Part shown: piece after piece, positions 17,316 to 26,740 of the stretch
Numbering within the stretch: the first letter of the stretch is position 1
How the letters are laid out: each line of letters begins with the position of its first letter
Assembly (NCBI RefSeq): GCF_027213645.1
Contig: NZ_JAPWGL010000003.1
Location: forward strand, 744,001 to 808,000
Direction of reading: 5' to 3'
Source: Pedobacter rhodius
Lineage (GTDB): Bacteria; Bacteroidota; Bacteroidia; Sphingobacteriales; Sphingobacteriaceae
DNA: 64,000 bases
Translations under genes and position numbers: made by a program
The notes under the pieces: model-generated
What the model was told of the DNA's origin: nothing
The model's database searches: none
Seen by the model: the letters and a program-made list of their open reading frames with translations, nothing else

Positions 17316-18640
17316 CGTTTAAATATTTTTTGAAATGCGGTGACCAAAAATAATGATTTTAACATCATTATACCTTGTTGACGGGTTTTAGGGACTAATA
17401 AAATAAAAAAGGTGGCAGTAAAGTATGCAACAAGTGTAGCCAATGCAGCGCCCATTATTCCGTATTCTGGAATCCAGATTGTATTTAATACTATATTAAC
17501 TAAAGCACCCATTCCGGTACGTAACATAGACAGTTTAGTATAGCCTTCAGCTATAAGATACTGACCGCTTGCGCTTCCTAAAAAAACAAATATCCCTGCC
17601 CAGACGTGAATAGACAAGATATGTGCACCATCCCAGAATTCTGGTTTATACACAATGTGATAAATAATCGGAGCGGCAAATGTCATGAAAATCGCAACGC
17701 TCAAGCTTATCCAAACCATTATATCATACATGTTTTGTAAGCGTTTCATGTAACGGTCCGAATCATCTCGCTTTGCATTCATTATCGCCGGGAAAACAGA
17801 AGTTACAATTGCCACAGGAATAAAATACCAGCTTTCACTTAATGAAACTACTGTAGAATAAATTCCTAAAGCTCCGGTTCCTAAATAGTTTTCTACCATT
17901 AATTGGTCTATTTTCATATAAATAGAAACCAATACTGCTGAAAACGCTAATGGCCAGGAGTGTTTTAATAAGTATTTGGCAAGTTTGGAATCAAATACCC
18001 ATTTAAATACTGTATCTGCTTTTAATTGATAAAAATAAATGTACCCAACTGCCAGTATAATTGTATCTAAAAAGAGCGCAAAAACAAACCATCCTATACT
18101 CAAATGAAGGAATATAAATACCAGCTTAATAAGCGCTGACAGGATATTTCCAAAAACCTGAATACGCATCACGTATTTTGCCTGAACTTTTGATTGAAAA
18201 TAACTATCTGTAATATAGAAGGCCTGACTTAGCCCTGTAAGACCTACAACTAATACATAAACAAGCGGTGTTTCAATAGGCTTATGCGCATTCCATAACG
18301 TATAAGCAATGAAAATTAATGGAATGATTATTAGTCCGCCGATTAATTTCAACCAAAATGCTGTTCCCAGTAACCTGTCTCTATTTTCCGGTGTTTTTAA
18401 TAGCTCACGAGTCGTAAAGCCATCTAACCCCAGCGCTGCCGCTGCAACAAAAAAGGTTGTAAAAGCCGTTGGATAATTTAAAATGCCATTTAATGTTTTA
18501 CCCAAATAATTGGTAATCGCGAAGCCAACAAGTATTTTAATAACCAAGCTGCCGACTCGAGCTAACATTAACCAACCCGTATTTTTTAAATACTTGTTAA
18601 ATGCTTCCTCATCAAAACCTTTTATGGCGGGTAATTTCAT
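17312..18640 (-). CDS. Oligosaccharide flippase (Wzx-like, MATE/MOP superfamily)
   Basis: 442 residues with about 12 to 14 hydrophobic segments. The N-terminal part (NTGWLMLARVGSLVIKILVGFAITNYLGK) resembles the polysaccharide biosynthesis/Wzx family that flips lipid-linked repeat units across the inner membrane. The first gene of the minus-strand set, it overlaps the next gene by four bases (TTGA). No Wzy polymerase or priming transferase is seen beside it, so the pathway must use genes elsewhere. The exact lipid-linked substrate is unknown. Confidence 0.9.
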   Translation of the reverse strand: MKLPAIKGFDEEAFNKYLKNTGWLMLARVGSLVIKILVGFAITNYLGKTLNGILNYPTAFTTFFVAAAALGLDGFTTRELLKTPENRDRLLGTAFWLKLIGGLIIIPLIFIAYTLWNAHKPIETPLVYVLVVGLTGLSQAFYITDSYFQSKVQAKYVMRIQVFGNILSALIKLVFIFLHLSIGWFVFALFLDTIILAVGYIYFYQLKADTVFKWVFDSKLAKYLLKHSWPLAFSAVLVSIYMKIDQLMVENYLGTGALGIYSTVVSLSESWYFIPVAIVTSVFPAIMNAKRDDSDRYMKRLQNMYDIMVWISLSVAIFMTFAAPIIYHIVYKPEFWDGAHILSIHVWAGIFVFLGSASGQYLIAEGYTKLSMLRTGMGALVNIVLNTIWIPEYGIMGAALATLVAYFTATFFILLVPKTRQQGIMMLKSLFLVTAFQKIFKR

Positions 18641-18749
18641 TAACGCAAAGATGTAAAAAAATGTTTGTCGCTGAACAACCTATATCTAATCTATGAAGAA
18701 AACATTTATAAAGTATAAAGTGTTATTATTTTCAACTAATTATTAGCTT

Positions 18750-19649
18750 ATGAAACGATTCAGAATTATTCCCTGCATTTTATCTTTTCTATTAATTTTT
18801 GCGGCCTGTAAAAAAGACAGCGATGCTGTTAAAGAACCTGAAATTTCCGAAACCTGGCAAGAGCATTGGTTTGAACACAATCAATTACTTAATAGTGTTT
18901 TTTCTAACGATGATTTAATCGTTTTTTACGATAAGGATGTAAATAAATCAATTACCTGGCCTAATGATTATTTAACGAAAGTTTGGCAGTATACCAAAAC
19001 TGTTTACGGTGATTTTGGTCCGAATAAAAAATTATATGCAGTTTTCCATACCGGTAAGTATGGAGGAGGACACCCTTCAAATTATTTTGAAGCCAGTCAT
19101 GATAATCGGAATGTAATTGATGTTGGCTTGACAGATCCTAAAGCATGGGAAGGTTTTACAGCGAATGAAAAAGATATTGTAACCCATGAAGTTGGCCACA
19201 TTGTAGAATTTGCTTCCAAAGGAAAACACAATTCTCCAGCCTTTAAAATTTGGGCCGATAGTAAGTGGATGGAAATTTATCAGTACGATGTGTATAAAAA
19301 TTTGGGTATGACAGGTGATGCAGAACGATGGTATAACAAGTGCATGGCTACTGTTGATAATTTTCCTAAAGCAAATACGCAATGGTTTAAAAACTGGTTT
19401 TATCCGATTTATGCCAATAATGGAGGAACAGCGACTTTAAACAAATTCTTCGTTTTGCTGTCTCAAAATTTTCCTTCTAATGGTACAGATTATTCAAGAG
19501 ATATGAATTTTGGTGAATTCGTACATTTTTGGAGTGGGGCAGCAGGTGTAAATTTAAAAGCACAGGCAACAACTGCTTTTGGCTGGACAACAGAAATGGA
19601 AAGTCAATTTAATAAAGCCAGAACAGATTTCCCAAACGTGAAATATTAG
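18750..19649 (+). CDS. Putative zinc metallopeptidase lipoprotein
   Basis: 299 residues. The N-terminus ends in a lipobox-like LIFAAC-K with C20 as likely lipidation site, so it is predicted to be membrane-attached. The zincin motif HEVGH is present at 146-150 (H146, E147, H150) in the context DIVTHEVGHIVEFASKGKH. I cannot assign a named peptidase family. The downstream tryptophan-rich region (WFKNWFYPIY, GEFVHFWSG) resembles uncharacterised Bacteroidota secreted proteins. It is a single gene divergent from the flippase gene. Peptidase activity is inferred from the motif only. Confidence 0.7.
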   Translation: MKRFRIIPCILSFLLIFAACKKDSDAVKEPEISETWQEHWFEHNQLLNSVFSNDDLIVFYDKDVNKSITWPNDYLTKVWQYTKTVYGDFGPNKKLYAVFHTGKYGGGHPSNYFEASHDNRNVIDVGLTDPKAWEGFTANEKDIVTHEVGHIVEFASKGKHNSPAFKIWADSKWMEIYQYDVYKNLGMTGDAERWYNKCMATVDNFPKANTQWFKNWFYPIYANNGGTATLNKFFVLLSQNFPSNGTDYSRDMNFGEFVHFWSGAAGVNLKAQATTAFGWTTEMESQFNKARTDFPNVKY

Positions 19650-19666
19650 GTTTAATTTATTGAAAA

Positions 19667-20185
19667 TTATATACCGAAGCTTTTTTCAATGCGAAACAAT
19701 TGCTTTAAATGATGTTTCAAGTGGATTTCTGTGAATCTTAACCACTGCTTTGCATTTAAATATCCCAACCTTGGATGTTTGGTTTTTGAATGTAAATTGG
19801 CGACTGATAATAGGGGATATACTTCATCCAGTGTTTTTTCAAATTCAAGAATGAAATCCATTGCTTCAGCTTTGCTGATTTTTTTTACCCTTTCTGCTAA
19901 TCTTTTTGGAACTTTATATTTTTTGGCCGGGGGTAGTGAACCAAAAAATAATATCAGTTTTACGGAAAAATGAGTAGGTTGATCCTCCCCTTTACTCCTG
20001 GCTGCATTTTCAAGGGCAATTAATGAAAGTAAACTCGAATCAAAAATATGTGAATAAACTTCGCTATAACTCCAGCCATTAATGGGTGGCGTGATTTGGA
20101 AAATATCATCCGCATACGAAGAAAGTTTTGCTTTATAAGCGTTTACAATTTGATGTAGGGAAGTTTTAACTTTGCTCGTATTCAT
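19667..20185 (-). CDS. DinB family protein
   Basis: 172 residues, the typical four-helix DinB/YfiT size. The C-terminus has QWLRFTEIHLKHHLKQLFRIEKSFG, whose histidines match the third metal-binding position of DinB-like thiol-transferase proteins. An earlier histidine lies in YSEVYSHIFDSS, as expected. Members may use bacillithiol or similar thiols for detoxification, though many have no known activity. It lies downstream of the HAD phosphatase gene, 21 bases after its stop, so the two may be cotranscribed. Confidence 0.85.
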   Translation of the reverse strand: MNTSKVKTSLHQIVNAYKAKLSSYADDIFQITPPINGWSYSEVYSHIFDSSLLSLIALENAARSKGEDQPTHFSVKLILFFGSLPPAKKYKVPKRLAERVKKISKAEAMDFILEFEKTLDEVYPLLSVANLHSKTKHPRLGYLNAKQWLRFTEIHLKHHLKQLFRIEKSFGI

Positions 20186-20206
20186 ACATAAAGATAGTAG
20201 TTAAGC

Positions 20207-20902
20207 TTAAAATAAAGTCAATAATTCTTCCAGATGAATAATTTCCTTTTTAACATCTTCAGGTTTTTCTTTTTTCATCGGATTAAAGAAAATTGCTTCC
20301 ATGCCGAAATTTAGCGCGCCGTAAACATCTGCTTCCAAGCTATCGCCAATCATTATGCTTTCCTCTTTTAAGCCTTTAGCTTTATCTAAGGCATACTTAA
20401 AAATCATGGGGTTTGGCTTATTTACACCGACATCTTCAGAAATAATAACGTTATCAAAGTATGGATTTAAGCCGGAAAGCTTCATTTTGGTTAGGGTAGT
20501 TTCTTTAAATCCGTTTGAGATAATATGAAGTGTATATTTTTCTTTTAGATAAGACAGAACATTTTCTGCCCCTTCAAATAAATTTGTTTTTGTTGGCGAA
20601 ATACGAACATAATCATCTTCAAACTGATGAGGCACCGAATCAGGATGGATGCCCAGCTGGACAAATGTTTTGCTGAATCGTTCTGCCCTCAAAAAATCTT
20701 TAGTGATTTTGCCTAAGTGATAATCGGCCCAAAGCTGGTGATTGTTTTCAGTATAAGTTGCTATAAAATCAGCACAGGATTTTAGTCCCAATTCATTTAG
20801 GTTATAGGTATGATAAAGCTCGTTTAATGTTTCTTCTGCGTTTCTGTCAAAATCCCAGATGGTATGGTCAAGGTCGAAGAATATGTGTTTTTTATTTTGC
20901 AA
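20207..20902 (-). CDS. yjjG: YjjG family pyrimidine nucleotidase (HAD superfamily)
   Basis: 231 residues. HAD motif I is FFDLDHTIWDFDRNAEETL near the N-terminus, with D11 and D13 as nucleophile and acid. Motif II is HIISNGF, and motif III/IV is GVNKPNP...IMIGDSLEADVYGA. The WDFDRNAEETL segment is characteristic of the YjjG group, which hydrolyses noncanonical pyrimidine nucleoside monophosphates. The start is TTG at 20902 and no in-frame ATG gives a sensible N-terminus. It precedes a DinB gene on the same strand. Confidence 0.88.
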   Translation of the reverse strand: MQNKKHIFFDLDHTIWDFDRNAEETLNELYHTYNLNELGLKSCADFIATYTENNHQLWADYHLGKITKDFLRAERFSKTFVQLGIHPDSVPHQFEDDYVRISPTKTNLFEGAENVLSYLKEKYTLHIISNGFKETTLTKMKLSGLNPYFDNVIISEDVGVNKPNPMIFKYALDKAKGLKEESIMIGDSLEADVYGALNFGMEAIFFNPMKKEKPEDVKKEIIHLEELLTLF

Positions 20903-21032
20903 TTTGTTAAGTGTTTGAAGGGTAGAAGATTGTTCGATTGTTAATTGCTGAGTTGTTCAGTTTTAAGAAAACTAAAATGTTTTAAAGTTGGAAGGCTAAA
21001 TCCTGGCAATCCTTAAATCCTAAAAATCCTGG

Positions 21033-21677
21033 TTACACTTTCTCCCCATAGGCTAAATCGCCGGCATCGCCTAAGCCCGGAACGATGTACGATTTGCTGG
21101 TCATTTCTTCATCAATAGCGCCTAACCAAAGTTTTGCTTTAGGCAAATTTGCCCTTACATGTGCAATACCTTCTGTACTTGCAATTGCGGCTACAATATG
21201 TAATTCGGCAATCTTATACCTGTTCATTAATTCTTTACAACACATAACCATACTTTGTCCGGTAGCCAGCATTGGATCAGCCATGATTAAAACGCGACCT
21301 TCTAAATCAGGCGTTGAAATATAGTCCATCTGAATAATGAAATTGCCATTCTTTTTAACCTTGCGGTAGGCTGAAATAAAACAGCACTCAGCCTTATCAA
21401 AAATATTTAATAAACCTTGTTGTAAAGGTAGGCCCGCACGCAATATCGTTGCTAAAACAGGTTGCGTTTCTAAGAAATCGCATTGTGAAATTCCAAGTGG
21501 TGTTACAACCTCCTGGGCTGTAAATTTTAATGTTTTACTAATTTCATAAGCAAAAAACTCACCCAATCGCTCCATATTTTTGCGGAAGCGCATGGCGTCT
21601 TTTTGAATTTTTTCATCACGCAGTTCGGCGATGAAGGTGTTAGCGATAGATTTTGTCTTGCTTAAATCGAATGTCAT
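21033..21677 (-). CDS. upp: Uracil phosphoribosyltransferase
   Basis: 214 residues. The PRPP-binding segment VLIMADPMLATGQSM is diagnostic of phosphoribosyltransferases, and the C-terminal VPGLGDAGDLAYG is the uracil-recognition hood of UPRTases. The enzyme makes UMP from uracil and PRPP in pyrimidine salvage. It lies 9 bases downstream of a polysaccharide deacetylase-like gene on the same strand, with no evident functional link. Confidence 0.95.
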   Translation of the reverse strand: MTFDLSKTKSIANTFIAELRDEKIQKDAMRFRKNMERLGEFFAYEISKTLKFTAQEVVTPLGISQCDFLETQPVLATILRAGLPLQQGLLNIFDKAECCFISAYRKVKKNGNFIIQMDYISTPDLEGRVLIMADPMLATGQSMVMCCKELMNRYKIAELHIVAAIASTEGIAHVRANLPKAKLWLGAIDEEMTSKSYIVPGLGDAGDLAYGEKV

Positions 21678-21686
21678 AATTTTTAT

Positions 21687-22946
21687 TTAGCCTGCATATT
21701 TTAATATTTCGTCAAAAACCGCCTTCCATTTTTTAAATTTAACATTTTCTGATAAATTTTTCAGTTGCCAGCTGCTATAAAAATGCCCATCTACAAGTTT
21801 TACTGCATCAATAAAATCTTTAATGGTTTTTGTTGCATCGTTAACGTTCTGGTAATGAATTGCTGTATCGCTAATTGAATACGATTTAACATTAATTGGC
21901 GTTACTTTTTCGAGCTGTAAATCGTACCAGTTAAAAGGTGTACAGGTCCCGGCTCTGAAACCGACCTCGTCTGAATAACCCATTGAATAATCCGATGTAA
22001 TGCCTGCAGAAAGCAAATGCAGGTAACAAGCCGGCAATTTCAAAAAGTCTAACTGCTGACTCCTTAAATTAATTGAACTGTTTTGCACTTTTCCAAGTTT
22101 TAATACCTCACGCTTTAAATTTCCTGATTTTTCTTTCTCAGGTAGGCATGGGCTTAACAAGCCAATTTGTTTTTCTTTTAAAAAGGAGGCGCTATTTTCG
22201 AAACTAAACCGGTTTTTATCATCTGTAGGAAAATTAATAAAGTAAACAGGCTGGCTTTTAATTTCCAGATAGCCTAAATCGGTAATCACCTCTTCAGGAT
22301 TTATGCCAAGGCCGGTCAAATCATCAAAAACGCCGCTTAAAAATTTTTGTTTTTTGTTAAATATAGACGTAAAAATAAACTTGGTTTTAGGTAAAAATCC
22401 GGAAGGTATATCTGGTTTAAGCGTAAAGTTTATCGTTGGTTGATGCTGAAATGTCTTCTCGTGGAATTTAAATGAAGGATATTTTTTCTTTATCATATTC
22501 TTCAAAAGCAATGCCCATTCATCAATTATGGGTCTGTTCAAAACTTTCCATTTGTATTGCGTACTGTCCCTTGCTGTAAAGTTGGCGTCAGATTTCTCTT
22601 TGTGAAGGTATTCTTCATATCTGCTTAAAATAAAAAACGAGGCCGAAAATACGTCAAATGAAAGTGCGGATGCTTCGACGGGAAAAGGCACAAGGTAATC
22701 GCTGAAAGAAATTGTTTTTAATTTGAGTTCTTCAACTTTGTTGGAAAAGAGCAGCGGAGAACTTTTAAAAAACAGCTCATCAGCCAGGGGGTTATCGCTG
22801 TAACTAATTTTTACATGTTCGCTTTGCAGAAAATGGACGCTGTTTCCTGTAAACTCAACTTCAGCCTTTAAAATATCCTTAAAAATAAAATTAAAGATAT
22901 ACTTAATCCTTGGTGTAAGAAGTGGAGAAAAGACAATTATATGCAT
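21687..22946 (-). CDS. Polysaccharide deacetylase-like protein with DUF7033 N-terminal region
   Basis: 419 residues. The N-terminus (LTPRIKYIFNFIFKDIL) matches the DUF7033 region of a Bacteroidota family annotated as polysaccharide deacetylase family proteins. The C-terminal part contains HLLSAGITSDYSMGYSDEVGFRAGTCTPFNWYDL, which is typical of it. The canonical NodB metal motif (TFDDG-like) is not obvious, so catalysis is uncertain. No signal peptide is evident, and the protein is probably cytoplasmic. It precedes upp by 9 bases. Confidence 0.75.
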   Translation of the reverse strand: MHIIVFSPLLTPRIKYIFNFIFKDILKAEVEFTGNSVHFLQSEHVKISYSDNPLADELFFKSSPLLFSNKVEELKLKTISFSDYLVPFPVEASALSFDVFSASFFILSRYEEYLHKEKSDANFTARDSTQYKWKVLNRPIIDEWALLLKNMIKKKYPSFKFHEKTFQHQPTINFTLKPDIPSGFLPKTKFIFTSIFNKKQKFLSGVFDDLTGLGINPEEVITDLGYLEIKSQPVYFINFPTDDKNRFSFENSASFLKEKQIGLLSPCLPEKEKSGNLKREVLKLGKVQNSSINLRSQQLDFLKLPACYLHLLSAGITSDYSMGYSDEVGFRAGTCTPFNWYDLQLEKVTPINVKSYSISDTAIHYQNVNDATKTIKDFIDAVKLVDGHFYSSWQLKNLSENVKFKKWKAVFDEILKYAG

Positions 22947-23101
22947 ACTTTATTTAAACAATTGGAAACGTGTAAACTAAGAAACAAACAATTTATCCTG
23001 CTAATTATTGCCTTTTCATTAACGATAAAACAGGGGGAAGGGCGTTAATAAAATTAAACTATTTTAAATGGCCTTTTTTATATTTAATACAAAAATTACA
23101 T

Positions 23102-23614
23102 TTAAAAGTTTGCGAGGAAACTTTTGTCAGGATATAAAATCTTGGTGCTTTTTCTGGTCGAACCTTTCACTACGTGAACAATACTCATCTGATCATCAAA
23201 CATATCGTATAAAATTGTACTGCTTACTTCAACAGATTTTGGCGGTGTAATTTTTTCTGCTTCCAGATAGATATTCGTGGCTTCATGGTCAATTTCAAAA
23301 CCAATGTAATTTAAAGCAGCAACCTTTCCGTTCGCTTTAATCTGGAGGTGAGATAACAAATATCTTTTAACCAGGGCATCCATCTGTGTTTTCATCGCCG
23401 GATTACCCAGATCGGTTTTCTGTTTATAAAGTTTTACCAGGATGGCTTCGAAATCGTCGCTAAATATTCTTGAACTGATTTCGAGCGTTTTTTCTTTAGC
23501 ATTAATATTTACCTCAGTTGTACTTACGTGTAGTGGATGTTTCTTTTCCTTTGTAGCGCCGGTAAGAGCAAGGACCAGAAACAAGGTAACAAATTTGGTA
23601 TTTAAGAAATGCAT
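23102..23614 (-). CDS. DUF6702 family protein, exported
   Basis: 170 residues with a hydrophobic N-terminal signal (MHFLNTKFVTLFLVLALTGA). The mature part begins with HPLHVSTTEVNINAKEKTLEISSRIFSDDFE, which is characteristic of DUF6702, a Bacteroidota family of unknown function often placed next to HupE/UreJ-like and M1 peptidase genes, as here. It is divergent from the HupE-like gene, 89 bases apart. I cannot say more about its role. Confidence 0.85.
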   Translation of the reverse strand: MHFLNTKFVTLFLVLALTGATKEKKHPLHVSTTEVNINAKEKTLEISSRIFSDDFEAILVKLYKQKTDLGNPAMKTQMDALVKRYLLSHLQIKANGKVAALNYIGFEIDHEATNIYLEAEKITPPKSVEVSSTILYDMFDDQMSIVHVVKGSTRKSTKILYPDKSFLANF

Positions 23615-23703
23615 TTTAATGATTTTACCTTTTTTAAAATTAAAACTTTAATTTTAAGGATTCAAAAATACTAAAGCTTCGTTCATAAAGCGAATTTATT
23701 ATA

Positions 23704-24288
23704 ATGCCAATACAAGATTTTATCTTTTATTTCAAATTAGGCTGGGAACATATTATAAGTGTTGATGCGCTAGACCATCAATTATTTATTTTAGCGCTTA
23801 TTGCCATTTACAGCTACAGAAATTTAAAACAGGTTTTAATCCTGGTAACGGCTTTTACAATCGGGCATTCGTTAACGTTGTTTTTAAGTGTAACTGACGT
23901 AATTCGTTTCGAAAGCAAATGGGTTGAATTTTTAATTCCTTGTACAATTGTTTTTACAGCGGTAAGTAACTTGTTCAGGAAAAATTTTGCTTTAAAATCG
24001 GTTAGAATAAATTACTATCTGGCTTTAATTTTTGGATTAATTCACGGTATGGGCTTTGCAAATTCGATACGGATTATGTTAGCCAAAGACCAGAACATCG
24101 GCAGGGGCCTTTTTGGATTTAACATTGGCTTAGAAGCGGGGCAAATTTTTATGGTTATCCTGATTTTAGCCATTACATTTATCGTTTTCAATTATAGTAA
24201 AATTAAACGCCCGAGTTGGGTGTTATTTGTATCAGCAGCCGTATTTAGCCTGGCTTTAAAAATGGCTTTAGAAAGAATTCCATTTTAA
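23704..24288 (+). CDS. HupE/UreJ-like membrane protein
   Basis: 194 residues with about six membrane segments. Motifs typical of the HupE/UreJ_2 family are present: DALDHQLFILAL near the N-terminus, FTIGHSLTLFLS in the middle and LIFGLIHGMGFAN near residue 120. These histidine-containing motifs support metal (nickel or cobalt) transport in some members, but in Bacteroidota the family is usually not next to urease or hydrogenase genes and its role is unclear. It is followed after 13 bases by an M1 peptidase gene and is divergent from DUF6702. Confidence 0.85.
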   Translation: MPIQDFIFYFKLGWEHIISVDALDHQLFILALIAIYSYRNLKQVLILVTAFTIGHSLTLFLSVTDVIRFESKWVEFLIPCTIVFTAVSNLFRKNFALKSVRINYYLALIFGLIHGMGFANSIRIMLAKDQNIGRGLFGFNIGLEAGQIFMVILILAITFIVFNYSKIKRPSWVLFVSAAVFSLALKMALERIPF

Positions 24289-24301
24289 CAGAACATAAAC
24301 A

Positions 24302-26674
24302 ATGAATAAACGATTTACGCTTACCGGCATAATGATTTTTACCGGCATTTTAGCAATGGCGCAAAACATTCAAAACAATCCCGGTAGTAACCATGGAAAC
24401 AAGTTTGAGCAATTAGGAACCATTTTACCTACGCCAAACGAACAGCGTACAGCCAGCGGTGCACCCGGTGTAAAATACTGGCAGCAGCGTGCAGATTATA
24501 ACATTAAGTGTACGCTTGATGAGAAAAACCTGCTTTTAACAGGAAGTGAAATGGTTACTTATACCAATAACTCGCCGGACCCTTTAACCTACATCTGGTT
24601 ACAGCTGGATGAGAATGAGCACAGCACAGATAAAAGTTCAAACTATCAGGATGCAACGAAAATGCCTGCAATGGGTACAACGCAAAGCATCGATAAATTA
24701 AGCTCAACCGCAAATAATGGTTTTGGTATTAATGTTTTAAAACTAACTGATGCTGCAGGTAAGAAATTAAGCTATACGGTTAATAAAACCATGATGAGAA
24801 TTGATTTGCCGGTAGCTTTAAAAACAGGGCAAAAATATATTTTCAACATCGATTGGAATTATAAAATCACCGATAGAATGTCGGTTGGCGGACGTGGAGG
24901 TTACGAATTTTTCCCGGCTGACGGAAACTACCTGTTCACAATGACGCAGTGGTACCCGCGTTTATGCGTTTACAGCGATTTCCAGGGCTGGCAAAACCAC
25001 CAGTTCACCGGTAGAGGTGAATTCGCTTTAACCTTTGGCGATTTCAGAGTCCAAATGACGGTTCCGGCAGATCACTTAGTTGGTTCAACAGGCGAATGTA
25101 TTAACTATAGTGCAGTTTTAAATCCAGCTCAATTAAGCAGATATAATTCAGCGAAAACAGCAACTGCTCCTGTTGAAATACAAACTTTAGCTGAAGCTAA
25201 AACGGCTGAAGGCAAAAAGGCAACAGGAACCAAAACCTGGGTTTTTCAGGCCAATAATGTTCGCGATTTCGCCTGGACGGCTTCCCGTAAATTTATCTGG
25301 GATGCAATGCCGCAGAAAATTGCCGCCAATAACAACACGGTAATGTGTATGAGTTTTTATGGTAAGGAAGCTTACAATTTGTATAGCAAATTTTCTACCC
25401 GTGCAGTTGCACATACCATTAAAACATATTCTGATTTTACAATTCCTTACCCTTACCCGGTTGCGCAAAGTATCGAGGCTGCAAACGGAATGGAATACCC
25501 GATGATTTGTTTCAATTATGGCCGTACAGATGCGGATGGAACTTACAGCGAAAGCACTAAAAACGGTATGCTCGGCGTAATTATCCATGAAGTTGGACAT
25601 AACTTTTTCCCGATGATTGTAAACAGCGATGAGCGCCAGTGGACCTGGATGGATGAAGGCTTAAACTCTTTTGTGGAGTATTTAACTGAAGAACTTTGGG
25701 ATAATACCTTTCCAAGTAAAAAGGGCCCTGCTTATACCATTGTTGATTATATGAAGTTACCTAAAGATGAGTTGGAACCGATTATGACTAACTCTGAAAA
25801 CATTGCACGTTTCGGTCCGAATGCGTATTCAAAACCTGCAACCGGGTTAAATATTCTACGTGAAACCATTATGGGCAGAGCGCTTTTTGATTATGCTTTC
25901 AAAGAATATTCAAGAAGATGGGCTTTCAAACACCCTCAACCGGCAGATCTTTTTCGTACCATGGAAGATGCAAGCGGTGAAGATTTAGATTGGTTTTGGA
26001 GAGGCTGGTTCTACGGAACTGAACCTTGCGATATTTCGCTAGATACCGTAAAAGTTGCTAAGGCAGATTTCCCGACAACTATTCCTGAAGCCAGGGCACG
26101 AATGGTTAAGGTTGATAAACCTGCAGTAAATGCCTTTCAGGATATTTCTAAAATCAGAAACCGTGAAGACAAAAAGATTAGTTTTTATGCGGATAAAAAT
26201 CCGGCGGCCCAGGATTTCTATTATAAATATGACAGGGGTTTGGTTTCGGTTGATACCGCAACAGCTGTTAAAACTCAGGGTATAATGCCTTTTGAAGCAG
26301 TAGCATCAGGCGACCAAACGAAATATGAAAATAAATTCTTTTACGAATTAGATTTTAGCAATAAAGGTGGCCTGGTAATGCCGATTATCGTTGAATTTAC
26401 CTATAAGGATGGTACAAAAGAAATAGACAGGATTCCGGCACAAATCTGGAGGCATAATGAATTGAAAACCTCGAAATTCTATGTAAAAGATAAAGAAGTA
26501 GAGTCTATTTTAATTGACCCTTTAAGAGAAACTGCTGATATTGATACCTCAAACAATACCTGGGGTGGAAAGGCTAAAGAAAGCAAGTTTAAGGTTTTCA
26601 AGGCAAAAGCGGCTTCATCTGTTCGTGGTCAATCGGTTGGTGTTAACCCAATGCAAAAAGCTGCGGGTAAATAA
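24302..26674 (+). CDS. M1 family metallopeptidase (aminopeptidase-like)
   Basis: 790 residues with a signal peptide (about 1-20), so periplasmic or outer-membrane associated. The zinc site HEVGH (H429, E430, H433) is followed by E452 in WMDEGLNSF, giving HEXXH-18x-E, the M1 signature. The N-terminal beta-domain begins about residue 55. The exopeptidase motif is AANGMEYP in place of GAMEN, which is common among secreted Bacteroidota M1 members. It probably releases amino acids or short peptides from exported substrates. It shares a terminator with the convergent ATPase gene. Confidence 0.92.
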   Translation: MNKRFTLTGIMIFTGILAMAQNIQNNPGSNHGNKFEQLGTILPTPNEQRTASGAPGVKYWQQRADYNIKCTLDEKNLLLTGSEMVTYTNNSPDPLTYIWLQLDENEHSTDKSSNYQDATKMPAMGTTQSIDKLSSTANNGFGINVLKLTDAAGKKLSYTVNKTMMRIDLPVALKTGQKYIFNIDWNYKITDRMSVGGRGGYEFFPADGNYLFTMTQWYPRLCVYSDFQGWQNHQFTGRGEFALTFGDFRVQMTVPADHLVGSTGECINYSAVLNPAQLSRYNSAKTATAPVEIQTLAEAKTAEGKKATGTKTWVFQANNVRDFAWTASRKFIWDAMPQKIAANNNTVMCMSFYGKEAYNLYSKFSTRAVAHTIKTYSDFTIPYPYPVAQSIEAANGMEYPMICFNYGRTDADGTYSESTKNGMLGVIIHEVGHNFFPMIVNSDERQWTWMDEGLNSFVEYLTEELWDNTFPSKKGPAYTIVDYMKLPKDELEPIMTNSENIARFGPNAYSKPATGLNILRETIMGRALFDYAFKEYSRRWAFKHPQPADLFRTMEDASGEDLDWFWRGWFYGTEPCDISLDTVKVAKADFPTTIPEARARMVKVDKPAVNAFQDISKIRNREDKKISFYADKNPAAQDFYYKYDRGLVSVDTATAVKTQGIMPFEAVASGDQTKYENKFFYELDFSNKGGLVMPIIVEFTYKDGTKEIDRIPAQIWRHNELKTSKFYVKDKEVESILIDPLRETADIDTSNNTWGGKAKESKFKVFKAKAASSVRGQSVGVNPMQKAAGK

Positions 26675-26705
26675 TTCAGTTTTCAATTGGCGGTGAACAA
26701 TTAAA

Positions 26706-26740
26706 ATAAAGGCCTTGCTAAAATTAGTGAGGCCTTTATT
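26706..26740. terminator. Bidirectional terminator
   Basis: ATAAAGGCCT and AGGCCTTTAT form a 10-bp perfect stem. Poly-T-like ends on both sides serve the M1 peptidase gene (plus) and the DUF4143 ATPase gene (minus). The right end overlaps the ATPase stop region at 26736. Confidence 0.75.
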
